Both the position numbers and the translations under genes were made by a program. DNA of 64,000 nucleotides, taken from NCBI GenBank assembly GCA_949317995.1, contig OX439037.1:23309182-23373181 (forward strand). Reading direction: 5' to 3'. Source of the DNA: Acholoe squamosa (Eukaryota > Annelida > Polychaeta > Phyllodocida > Polynoidae). Below, in pieces: positions 9,980-20,294 of the stretch; the stretch's first letter is position 1; each line of letters begins with the position of its first letter. The notes under the pieces were generated by a model, which was given only the letters and a program-made list of their open reading frames with translations, was not told the DNA's origin and ran no database searches.

Positions 9980-10325
9980 AGAAAGGACAGTTACTGCGGG
10001 ATTTAGTACCAGATTTAGCCACCAGGGGGCACCACTATGGACTAGAATAGGAAAAATATGACTAAAACTGTTATAGGCTACTTTTTTATGGAGAATTCAA
10101 TGGATTTTGATAAAACATTCTATTTTGGGTGGAAAGGTTCCAAATTTGGCATGTAAAAAGAATGTTTTTGGGCCAAAATAGGCATTTTTGTTGATTTCTG
10201 TTGCCATGGAAACATGATTTTAATTCTAAATAGGAAAATCAATGATTCCATTTGATGGAACATCCCACAAGGTTTACTATGGCGAAAACAGAATGAAAAT
10301 ACCATTTCTAGATCAAAAGTTATGG
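9980..10325 (-). repeat. Dispersed repeat family R1, inverted diverged copy
   Basis: Reverse complement matches the landmarks of 3607-3975: TTTTGATCTAGAA, GTTGCCATGG(C/A)AAC, CCATTGAATTCT(G/C)CATAAAA, GCCCCCTGGTGGC, then CCCGCAGTAAC. More diverged than the other two copies. Confidence 0.65.
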
Positions 10326-10352
10326 GCAAAAGAATAAAAATTTATACGAATT

Positions 10353-10385
10353 TAGCTAATTAGCATAAATTATGCTAATTAGCTA
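10353..10385. repeat. 33-bp perfect palindrome (16-bp arms, 1-nt centre)
   Basis: TAGCTAATTAGCATAA, one A, then the exact inverted arm. AT-rich and able to form a cruciform. It lies just beyond the end of the inverted R1 copy and may be a terminus of that family. Confidence 0.9.
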
Positions 10386-10419
10386 TATATCTCATGACCA
10401 ATTAGACATAGAGCTTATT

Positions 10420-10500
10420 AACATTCTTGAAATGGTCACACCTACCCATATCTAGCAAGCCATTCCTCCAAAACTAACAGGAGTATCTTCTCATGCTATG
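10420..10500 (+). repeat. Dispersed repeat R2, copy 1
   Basis: About 75 bp (GAAATGGTCA, CAAGCCATTCCTCCAAAACT, CAGGAGTATCT) closely matching 45238-45315 in the same orientation. Function unknown. Confidence 0.7.
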
Positions 10501-11526
10501 TATCACTGTAAAGCTAGTGATTTGAATTTTAAAGTTGACTTTTAGCACGGAGCACCCTTTCTCCTTGCCTCTACACAAATGTGCAGAACAGTGAAGACAG
10601 TGGGTACCAGGAATGCAGCGGGTACCAGTAGCGTCATCTGGTGGATATAAGATTAACTACAAATAACTGTGAGAGAGAGAGAGCGGTGCAGTACTTACAT
10701 AGTATTCATCACTAGAGTGCACTTCCAGTTAACTAACGTTTGAGGATGATACAAGGTGGCGCCACATAAGCAGACTGAAAGAAATACCCTAAAACTCCTT
10801 TCATTCCCAAAAGCAATAGCACCCCTCTTATATTATTGCGACTTGCTGATACAAGTTACAGTTAAAACAGCATATACAGAAACATCTGTAATAATGACTC
10901 TGAGTCTTTATCAGTCTTACTGTCAGATACAGACAATCACTGACACCTCATCTGAGGCTCGATCAATCTACATAAAGTTAAATGTCCCACCAGAATCGTG
11001 CATCAACCTCAAGTACTTACAGGTTTTGAACCATTTACCTGAATAATTTTTAAAGGTCTATGCATGACGATAGACCTATTGTGAGAAATGATAACTCATT
11101 ACATACACATACCTCCATATGTAAATTGGCAGTCACAAGGTCTGATGTCACAAAGTGATACTGGAGAGGTCCTATATACAGAGGTTTAAGGGTAGCCATA
11201 TGTGTATACTGATCAGGGCCAGTGACATAGGGTCATTTGAGGACAAATCGTCACGGTAGTTGCTTTCTGACTGAAATTTAGCATTAGCGATCCCATAGGC
11301 AACTCGGGGTATGGTACCTTACCTCTACTATGACAAATCATTTAAATATATATCTTTTCTTTTCTTTTTTCTTTTCTTTTAGGGGGGGCTGATTTTGCAC
11401 AATTAGTTTTTAGTTGCGGGGTCATGATATCTTTTATCATAATGGTAGCGGTTGAAAGAAAATTGGCAGTCCACAAAAATCAATCGAGCCCTTATCCATG
11501 AATTATCGTTGTTTTTGTTGAAACGA
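10501..11526. other. No gene recognised
   Basis: Contains a short (GA)n run at about 10670-10684 and a pyrimidine-rich tract ending in TTTTAG before a G7 run (11352-11398). That tract resembles a splice acceptor, but no coding frame follows. Confidence 0.4.
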
Positions 11527-11559
11527 CACTGTAAAAATATTCCGGTGAATAGACGGAGA

Positions 11560-12035
11560 TTCACTGTTTAATTTTACAATAAATCTACGTAATTTCAAAT
11601 CCAGTGAAGCTCCGTAGATATTGACCATATGACAAGGAAATTCTGTAAACCAGTACAGAGAAACACCTTTTTCATGAATATGGTGAAACCGAGTATATAT
11701 TAAAGCAATTACGGTAATGCACATTTTTAATACTTACAAAGAATCTCCATAATTTCAATTCTTGTGAAACTCTGTAGATCATATAACAAGGAAATCCTGT
11801 AAACCAGTACAGAGAAACACCTTTTTTCTGAATCTGGTGAGACTCAGTATATTTCAAAACATTTACCATGAACCACAGTTTGGCATAACTTGTAATTCTA
11901 ATCCTGGTGAAACCCTGTAGATATTGAGCATATAACAAGGAAACCCAGAAAACATGTTCTGAAAAATACATTTTCCTAAATAGTGTGAAAGCTTGTATGT
12001 CCCAAAGCACTTATGATAATGCATAGTATATTTCA
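11560..12035 (+). repeat. Tandem repeat, three diverged units of about 140-160 bp
   Basis: Equivalent points (GTGAA followed by CTNNGTAGAT) occur at about 11604, 11764 and 11907. Units share ATAACAAGGAAA, TGTAAACCAGTACAGAGAAACACC and related blocks. The third unit is the most diverged. On the minus strand the units keep partly parallel short open frames, probably incidental. Confidence 0.75.
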
Positions 12036-12759
12036 GTTTCTTAAATTGAGAGTAGGTGGTGGCATAGAAAAAAATATCCCATACATATAAAAAGGTTTGA
12101 TTTTTTGTATTGTATCAGTCCCTGTGTGTGTGTGTGTGTGTGTGAATAAAAAATGCTTTTGTGTCTGTAATGTATTTACGGAGGATCACAGTGAAAAATA
12201 CGGTGAAGTAGTGTAGTGACTAACTATCAATATTGAATATCCGTAATCTACCACAGCGAAAAACCGTTTATCAATTGACGGGAAATTTGTGTTTTGATTA
12301 TTGTTTAGTTTGATCACACCAGGTGGCAGCCTCTTTCATGATGAGATTTCCTGGAGGTGTCTACTGTATAGACACTTCTTAATGTATCAAAAAATGATAA
12401 TGATTTACAACTTTTGAATTAAATGCACTATCAACATTGATGGCCAATAATGGGGCTGTGAGAATATGGTTAATGGTATGGTAATCTACTTTTGTGAGAT
12501 ATTTTGTTGAGACAAACACCTATTCTGTGGTGAAAAGAAATATATATGTCCACCCAGCCATGCATGTTGCTTTGTAGCAATCCTAGGGTGCTGTCTGCCC
12601 CTAGATTGTAATTACAAAGTGTGATGAACTATTCTATGATGCTTTCATGGAACTAGGGATTGGAGCACAAGTGAACTGGATTATAGAAATACCATAATCC
12701 ATCCTTTGATGCCATATCAAAATGATGGTGATTTGAAGTATTCCCTTGAAATAATGGTG

Positions 12760-12873
12760 ATTCTCTGGCACCACTGGGTGAAGGACATTCTCCGTTATAA
12801 TAACAGTAATTCCAAGAGAATGGTGACCGTAGTTATTACCGAGAATGGCCGGCACCCAGTGGTGCCAGAGAAT
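12760..12873. repeat. 21-bp perfect inverted repeat, with a third copy at 13013-13033
   Basis: ATTCTCTGGCACCACTGGGT(G) at 12760-12780 is exactly inverted at 12853-12873, and the latter is repeated directly at 13013-13033. Both direct copies are preceded by GGCCGG and flanked by ACGGTGACCGT/TTACCGAG motifs. Part of the CACTG-ended element. Confidence 0.9.
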
Positions 12874-13116
12874 CTCTGTTTTTTGGGTAACTGAGAATTA
12901 CAGTTAATCTAAGAACGGTAAATCAACGTTTTTAGATAAAGAAGAAGTACCAGTTAAAAAAACAGTGATTTTGGAGAAAACGGTGACCGTAAAAAATACG
13001 GAGATTGGCCGGCACCCAGTGGTGCCAGAGAATCTCCGTTTTTCCGACTGATTTTTTTTTACAGTGGAGTACACCTGGATTTAATATGTTTTCTAAGCCC
13101 ATGCAGGAGCTTACTT

Positions 13117-13181
<65 letters not shown>
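13117..13181 (+). repeat. (GATA)n microsatellite, 3' tail of the adjacent LINE
   Basis: About 16 GATA repeats. On the minus strand it is (CTAT)n directly following AATAAATTTGT at the 3' end of the truncated LINE. Confidence 0.95.
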
Positions 13182-14035
13182 CAAATTTATTGTACAAGAT
13201 CGCCCTTAGAAGTGACGTTCTTCCGCATACAGGAGTAAAGAGACACTTCTTTTTTCATTCAACTCTATACCTAGGATTGGCCAGAAAGGCTCCATTGATA
13301 GCAGGAGGTTCTAACCCTACGGATTCTAAAACAAAGCTTTCCATCACCACGTGTCCTGACATCTCTGACTACAAGTTGTGCGTCATCTTTGGATCTTTTA
13401 GACATCATTGCCAAAAGTTGACGCTTTCTTCTCCTATCCAATTTCTCGATGTTATTCTGCTCATGAAGGTTATCTATACTGTTACCTCCAATCTGTAATT
13501 TACAGCAAATGCGAAGAGCTTGGTTTTGGAGCCATTGAAGCTTTTTAAGGTCAGTTGCATTGGTACCACCAGTATAAAAGCTGCAATAGTCAAATGTTGG
13601 GCAGATCATACTCTTGTATATGGTGAGACAATCATCCTTGCCCATGAACTTTCTGACTTTGGAGAGCTTGAATACCTTCGTGATGTGTGGGTGTATTGTC
13701 AGTGGGCCATCAAGTTCAACACCTAGATAGCAATAACTAGTTGTTACTGGAAGCAAATCATTACCTATGTACAGCTGTGGAACAGTTGCACCAGATAGGG
13801 CAGTCTTGGTTTCAAAGTTCATGATCATTGTCTTGTCAGTGTTAATGGTCATATAGTTTTGTAAAGACAAGGAATGTAGGGCATTAAGGTCATTTTGCAT
13901 GCATTGGCAGGTTTCATCATAATTTGGGCCCGATGCATACAGAATGATATCATCAGTGCATAGTACAACATCAGTGTTATTTAGTGTGTCGCAGAGGTCA
14001 TTGATATAATATTCAAATATGTATACATTCCAGTC
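13182..14035 (-). pseudogene. 5'-truncated LINE (CR1/L2/Jockey-like) reverse transcriptase fragment
   Basis: The minus strand encodes the C-terminal third of a non-LTR RT. It starts within motif 5 (YYINDL), has a degenerate catalytic box (CTDDIILYA in place of F/YADDT.LYA), then YLGVELD, the thumb-type YKSMICPTFDYC and LQWLQNQALRICC, and a stop at about 13271. About 88 bp of 3' UTR follows, ending AATAAATTTGT and a (CTAT)n tail. The frame is open from about 14033 without interruption; the Met at 13900 is internal, not a start. Truncation at the 5' side and a microsatellite tail are typical of target-primed LINE copies. Confidence 0.85.
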
Positions 14036-14599
14036 TAGGCTAAAGAAGCAAAAACAAACAGCTACTATGATGATTTTACAGCAACCTGCTTCATATAAAC
14101 AAGCTCATAATTCAGTTAGTCTTTCTTGGGAAGTCAGGCGTGCCGATATAAACACAAATTCTTTTATGTTACTTCGCAAGCAGTATACCATCATGGCTCA
14201 TGTGATTTATAACGCCAGTTGAAGGTCATTATACATTCTATGAAATGATAAGTAAATCACTTTAAAAAATAACACAAACAATATCACACATGATAAACAT
14301 GACCAACATACACCGGGCTGTGTTCTAATCTATTGTGCACACATCCTAGGCATCACTCTGCCCTTCAGTTGGCTGATAAACACAAAAACGACATCAGTAA
14401 ATAATGAAATTTGACACCCTTTTATAACCTACCATCCCTATCCCACCTCTAGAGGCCAGGTATTTCTCTTTACCTTTCTCCCTTCACTCCCATACATTCC
14501 TTTAAACATCCCCCAATGCTCAGAAACCCCCTCCTGTGGGGGTAAAGCACCACCAGCCCCCTCCCCATCCTATTCCCACCTAGAAACCCCCTACCCTCG
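14036..14599. other. No gene recognised
   Basis: AT-rich up to about 14410, then C-rich, purine-poor sequence (14440-14600) leading into the candidate promoter. Confidence 0.4.
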
Positions 14600-14830
14600 T
14601 CTTGACCTATTTCACTCTGATTGGCCCTCGATTCAGGTCACCCCTTCCTATTGGCTGAATAGCAGAGCAAGTGCCCACGTGCTAGACTCATGTCCAAGTC
14701 ATGCTTTTGTAGACTGTATGGTCTGCTACCAACTCTCTTTATGAACGTGTGCCGCAGTAGCCTACTCCTGGGGTACTACTACTACGACTAGGTACCACAA
14801 CTACTAAGTACTATTCCAGACAAAATTTAG
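14600..14830 (+). promoter_or_regulatory. Candidate promoter and 5'-untranslated exon ending at a strong donor
   Basis: Two ATTGG (inverted CCAAT) boxes at 14620-14624 and 14650-14654, a palindromic E-box CACGTG at 14676-14681, then a stretch ending TTTAG|GTAAGTTA with a consensus splice donor at 14831. No long coding frame precedes it. The GOGAT coding exon 20 kb downstream has its own splice acceptor upstream of the ATG (34876-34877), so a distant untranslated first exon is expected. This is a plausible candidate, not proven. Confidence 0.35.
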
Positions 14831-15369
14831 GTAAGTTAATTATCCACTCTAGAACATTTTCTCAAAAAGAAATGCCCAACAAGGAGGATCTACCGAGGAC
14901 TAGCATTTTGTTCTCTCTCAATCATTGTCTTGATGGAAACAAAGGCATTTGACACACTGGCAGCAGCTGCAGCAGAAGGGCAGTTTCAGCCAGAGACTTT
15001 CAGCAACTTGTCCTGCACTGCCCACCCCATCACACCCCTGTTGACTCCCCTTTGCTTTATGAGGCAGGGGTGCTTCCAGTCTGGAACCGTGGCACTGCTC
15101 GACACACCCTCCCCACCTCTCCATTTGATAGAGGCTGCCACTGGCGCTGGGCCTGGTTTTCTGGCAGTGCTGATGCGTGGCAGCGGTGAGAAAATCGATA
15201 ATCCCTTTGCCGGTTGCTGCTGCTGCTGGTGATAGTGATGGCGCGACTGGTGGTGATGTAGAGTCCATTCAGGGCCAGCTGTATGGTAGTCTGTTATTTT
15301 GGGGAGTGGAGATAGATCAGAGAGAAGGTACATGGTACCCGATAGGGTCATATTATTGAAACTTACACC

Positions 15370-15389
15370 TGCCACCTGGCCAGGTGGCA
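15370..15389. repeat. 20-bp perfect palindrome with two E-boxes
   Basis: TGCCACCTGG followed by its exact reverse complement. It contains CACCTG and CAGGTG, E-box half-sites of Snail/ZEB or bHLH type. Could be a regulatory site or a chance cruciform. Confidence 0.85.
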
Positions 15390-15908
15390 TTTAACTTATT
15401 TTGGCAACCGTGCCAGCATTGCCCAGTTGTCCTCAATTGTTACAAAACATGCTCAAGTAGGCGACTGTTACTTAAGAAGCATAATGTTATGTTCTGGCCT
15501 AAAAATAAGTACATGTATCTGATTGATAATATTAGATAAAGTAAATCTAATAAATTAAACAAATCTAAACATGAACAGAAACCCACAGATAAAGCATTAT
15601 TGACTAATCACTTGCACACGATGGGTCCCCTTCAGAAAACTATCCAGTGGATATCTTCATCTTGGCTGGTATAGCTCGTATGTTTTAGCACTGCAAATTC
15701 ACCGGTTTGCCTTTCGCCCAGCACCTATCCCTGAATGGTGTGTACTTGGAGGGAGGAGGGAGTGGGACTGTGAGGGGATGGGGAGAGTGGGTGGGAATGA
15801 ATGCTGACGCAGAGTGTGTGCACGTGGGTGGGTGTAGCACGCCAAGCACTGCACATCACACTCCACGGGAGGCAGACACAACCAGACGTCTCCTACCTAA
15901 GGCTATAA

Positions 15909-16088
15909 CCTTATCTCAACCTTGGAGATATCAAACAGCTTGCTGACCTTCTTCCTCAGGACCAGTCTGACCATCAGGACTACATTATAGAAAAGGTAGG
16001 GGATTCTGGTTGGGAATACACTAGGGAGAAATTGACATACAGTTTAAGGCATCTCCGGGAGGCATCTGTAGCCATACAGGAGAGGTGA
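15909..16088 (+). other. Short coding-like frame without a start codon (about 59 aa)
   Basis: Open from after a TAA to a TGA at 16086-16088. The predicted peptide is rich in Leu, Asp, Glu and Gln, with helix-like spacing, and looks more protein-like than its neighbours. An internal AAG|GTAGGG donor occurs at about 15995. It has no ATG and no recognised homology, so it may be a transposon ORF remnant or chance. Confidence 0.2.
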
Positions 16089-17613
16089 TGTGAGCAGGAG
16101 GAGGTGGAGGCCCCTCCTCTCCCAGTCCCACGCAGATCTATATGCTGGTACTATTCTGGAATTGCAGTACTTAAAGTGGGCACATCTGATGAAATATTCT
16201 AAATCTTCTTACAATCGAGAACCACTCTGTTTAAAGCAAATTGATTCACAGAGGATTGAGATAAACCTAATAGCTTTTTCTATCATCTAGGTTTCTACAT
16301 AAGTATTATACTGCTACATCATTTATTCATGATTCTTCTAGATTTAAGTTTCATTTGATGTAGATTTACATTACCAAATTGCAAAAACCAGTGTGATATT
16401 AGAATAGAAATAAAAAATGTCTTAGAATATATAGGTTATTTCTTACTATGCAAGTCATAATTGGGTGTTTGTTAGGTGATTAGGAACTCCCACATTACCA
16501 GTCTCAGGAGTCTGGTTGTTCTCCCATTAATACTATGGAGGTGGGTGCATGCATGGAGATGATGGGGAGGAGAGTGGGGGGGGGGGAGAAGTAGGTAGAC
16601 AGGTACAGGAGGGGTGGGGTGTATTGGGTGTAAAGGTGTGCTTATAAATGGTATGTTTGTGGGATGGGGGTTGGGGGCTGACCCCTGGAGCAAGGACGGA
16701 AACAGGGATCATCGGGCAGGGAGGGAGGGAAACCCGGGCCCCTCTCCACCATGCGTCTGGTGCGTGATCACTGCACTGGGATAGTCGACAACTCCTAAAT
16801 TTAAGGCACCGGTTATAAGATTCCACCCTCCCACCCCTCTACCATACCAGGTCTAACATACATGCACACACCTCTGGTGGCTGCGCATATATGCATCGCC
16901 AACCATCCATCCATTCATTCTTACATGGGTACATATCAAGGTAGCAACCTAATTGGCGTAGTGCCAAATCTCAGAGGCGCACTCAACCTGTGAGTATGCA
17001 TGGCGAAACATTAATATCAAGTGTAGATTAAGGCAAAACATGCACCCTCTCAAAGTGAACTGCAGCAACTTTGGCATTTACTGCTAGTTTGGTTTTGGAC
17101 ATATTAGCCTGTTTGCATTGTTTAAGACGGATACAGACTGTGTATTGAGCACTCGTTTTGTTTTCTTAACCTAGCCTGTCCAAGCCTGGTCTCTCAATAG
17201 CCCATTCATTGAATTGATAGGCACTTGAATACCTAAATTGTGGTTATTTGCTATTGATACCATACAGAAGAATATCAACCATAGTGGTGTTTATAGCGCT
17301 GGTCCTATGGAGACTGCATTTATGGACAACAGCGCCAATATACAATTGAATCAGCATGATATCCTATTCATCCGCAGTAAAAATATGTAGGCTGCCTAGA
17401 GGACGTCATTGTAAACCTGATAGCTACTGTTATAAACGTTCCCCTCAGTACATCTTCAGGTGATCTTGGGAAGGGCAAACTTCTAGTTAGTCTCAGACTG
17501 TGGCTCTTAGCATGTATATTCTAGGCTATTGCCAATCAATCATCTTGCCTCTAGGTGATATTCTGTCCACAGTTTATAAATATCGACTTAACAGTTTGCA
17601 CTTGTCCTTCCAG

Positions 17614-17838
17614 AAATCGTCTGACTGCTCAAGGAGAGGTACACTATTCGTAGGTTCTGTTTCGGAGGTATTACAATTTGGTGAAAAGACAATATCCAAA
17701 GAATCAGCGGTGTGCAACGGAAGAGAGAAGAACGCGGGACATCCGTCGAAGCTGCTGCATTGAGCAGAAGACAATTAGATCAAGGAAAACATCGGCATAA
17801 TATCAACAGGACCACCGAGAAGGCACACGGAGGGAACG
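17614..17838 (+). other. Candidate untranslated exon
   Basis: Preceded by a pyrimidine-rich acceptor (TTGTCCTTCCAG, AG at 17612-17613) and ended by AACG|GTGAGTTT (donor 17839). The segment is richer in CpG than its surroundings and has no convincing frame. It could be an alternative or internal 5'-UTR exon of GOGAT or of an unseen gene. Confidence 0.3.
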
Positions 17839-20212
17839 GTGAGTTTCCATATCTATTTTAGGCATTTTACACCCGATGATCCCTCTCGCTTGACCACCTG
17901 CTTAAAAATAGAAATTAAACAGGTGGTTTGTTACATCATAGAAACAGAGAAGAACTCTTAGGCCCCACCACATAAATCCATTGTTACGTGCATACCAACA
18001 GGCTTAAGGTATTACAAAGGGTGTACCAAGGGGGAGAGGGTGACAATGCTTTCCTTATTTAGGCCCACCCCCGTAGCTTAGACATTCTTTTCTGGGAAAA
18101 ATTTGTTTTGTAACCATGCTGCATGGAGTGGGAGCCTGGTCTGCAGGTTAAAAAAAGAAAGTCTTAGCATTGACCTTGTATAATCAGAAACCCTTGTTAT
18201 GTAAGTCAGGATTTTTGTATAAGAATAACACACCAGTAGGCCTCCTTATCGACCTATATGGGCCGTTACCTATTACATGTGTTCTTTACACTGCCTGGGA
18301 ATGCTACAAAATGATGTAACGGTCTCAGGCGGCCGACTTTGGCCCATGCTAGGTACATGTTTTCTTTATTATGCAAATGTTTTCATAGTCGGCCACACCT
18401 GCCAAAGTAAGAGTAGCAACTTAGCTGACTAGCAGTATATGTATGATGTAGTTATGTCTCCCGTATTATTAAAGGCATTAGCTGCCACCACTAAAGCTGA
18501 TACTAAATTACTTTTTTACAATGTGGTATATTAATGTTTTCCTCCTTGTAAATAGATTCTATGACACAAGTATAATCCTCACACAAACGAGAAGCTTATC
18601 TCTAAGATAAGACTTCTGAAGATAGTACACATACTGGGAATGCAGAAGAAAAATATGCCAACATCTTATCAGAAAAAGTCAACCTTTCTACAATTATAAA
18701 TGTTCCGAGAAACTGCAGCAAGGGCCTAAAATGGTGTACAAACTGTGGCTTTTATGCGGGGTTTTACGGTTATTACAGTATTGTTCTTATATTCTAAGCA
18801 AGAAGCAAGGTATAAATGGGAAATAGAGGGAGGATTAAACCGTCAGACTTGAAAATGTCTCGCATCTTATTCAGTGAGCAAATATCCTATGCAACTATCT
18901 CAATATCTCCCTGGTGCGGGTTGGCTAAGGCAATGTGGAAATATCAAAGTAAAGGTTATTATGGTGTCTAGGCATGCTTACCTTCACATTTTTTCTCTGT
19001 CTACTATCAAACACTGAGCCACAACTGTTACCCAGCACATACAAGCTATCATAGAAAAAAAATACAATGCAAGATCAGGATTACCATAAGAAAGGGGCAC
19101 TTTTGTGTAAGCCCTTACAAAAACATAGTTCACACCTTTGCCCAAAAACATGAGACACCAAAATGTACATACATGCTGTATACCTCTCAGTAGTCACATG
19201 GTTATTTATTTGTGATTATTGTTTGATTAGTGGACAGTTAACAAGGTTGTATCTGCATATTTCAAGTTTTGCAGTAGAGGCAAAAAGAAAAGAGTAAGAA
19301 GAGTTACAGTTACTATAGAACTAACACAGTTAACACGACCTTATTGCATTGGGGCCTGTATGCTCACATATAATAGAGAGAGCTTCAATACTTTCATAGT
19401 ATGTAGATAAGGGTAAACATTATAATGTTCAAACAGGAAAAAACTCAATTTTGCCAAAATGTCAGTAACAACCTTGTTGCACTGAGGCAACGATATTATA
19501 TGTTTTCAGCACATCCAAGTGATTGATGTAAGTAGGCAGTTAAAAGTAGACTAACAGGTATAGCAGTCAAGCAAAAAGGATACTCCGTGGCATATCCACT
19601 CTGTTTGCCTGCTAACATATAATATGCTACATTATCAACTTCACCAGGATCATGTCCAGACACCGTAACCTGAATATGACAAGATAATTGATGTTATTGG
19701 CACATCCTGGAGAGTTTCTAGTTATGTTATGCCATAAAGCCTCGTGTATAAACTATAGCTTATAAGTGAATCAGGATCTTTAATATAGGCATTTTCTATA
19801 CTTTAGCATCTCCTCAAAGTCAAGGGTGGCTTATACGTAAAGTATTACATACCTATATGTACGTAGCATATGGTATTAAATAAATGGCATGTGTCCCAAT
19901 CTTCTGCACGTAGCATTTAACTTAAAGGGAGGTATGGCTTATACTATAGGTGCTACGGTGCCACTTATTATAAAATAGATCTTTGGGTAACATTAACTAC
20001 TCTGGCTGTTAAGTGTTAACGACTCCAGACTAGACCCAGACAGCATGAGTACATGTGGGATACGTGGTAGAGGACATGTGCAGAAGGTGGGTTTGAAGCA
20101 TGGTATGCACGTGGCACCCACGTGGTTACAAATAGCTTGGTGAGTCACTCCAGGTCCATGGATGTACTTGTAAACAGACCAGGATACTCCATCCTATCAT
20201 GTTTACATGGAT
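17839..20212. other. No gene recognised
   Basis: Non-coding, AT-rich. The longest frames are short and lack any motif I recognise. Confidence 0.4.
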
Positions 20213-20294
20213 GCATATGTGGATCAACACGGTAAAAGGTACGCCCGCGATTGGGTGCACAGGCATACCTTTTACCGTGATGATTCGCATATTC
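20213..20294. repeat. Inverted repeat, 33-bp arms, 16-bp loop
   Basis: The inner arms are nearly perfect: CACGGTAAAAGGTACGCC (20228-20245) against GGCATACCTTTTACCGTG (20262-20279). The outer 15 bp (GCATATGTGGATCAA and its partner) pair imperfectly. Possibly a small foldback transposon. Confidence 0.8.

Larger units (their letters stand above)
11527..13066 (+). mobile_element. Non-autonomous element with CACTGTAAAAA termini (possible EnSpm/CACTA type)
   Basis: The left end CACTGTAAAAA (11527) is inverted at the right end as TTTTTACAGTG (ending 13066). The interior is built of repeats: three diverged tandem units of about 140-160 bp, a (TG)n run at 12123-12144, and three copies of a 21-bp block. 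CACTA-superfamily elements have CACTA/CACTG ends and repetitive subterminal regions, hence the suggestion. A matching 3-bp target duplication was not seen (CGA left, GAG right), so the assignment is tentative. Confidence 0.45.
14831..17613. other. No proven gene
   Basis: Moderately GC-rich at 14930-15400 and 16530-16840, with G-runs (16576-16586). Open frames on both strands of 14918-15390 are composition-driven and match nothing I recognise. Contains the 20-bp palindrome at 15370 and a short coding-like frame at 15909. Confidence 0.35.

Noticed and set aside
14918-15390. Overlapping 100-134 aa frames on both strands
   Set aside because: GC-rich composition and CTG repeats keep several frames open at once; no motif recognised in any of them.
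16472-16826. Pro/Ser/His-rich minus-strand frames
   Set aside because: They are translations of a G-rich low-complexity tract.
17500-17763. 87-aa plus-strand frame over the candidate exon
   Set aside because: It spans a likely splice acceptor and uses a non-ATG start; no recognisable protein features.
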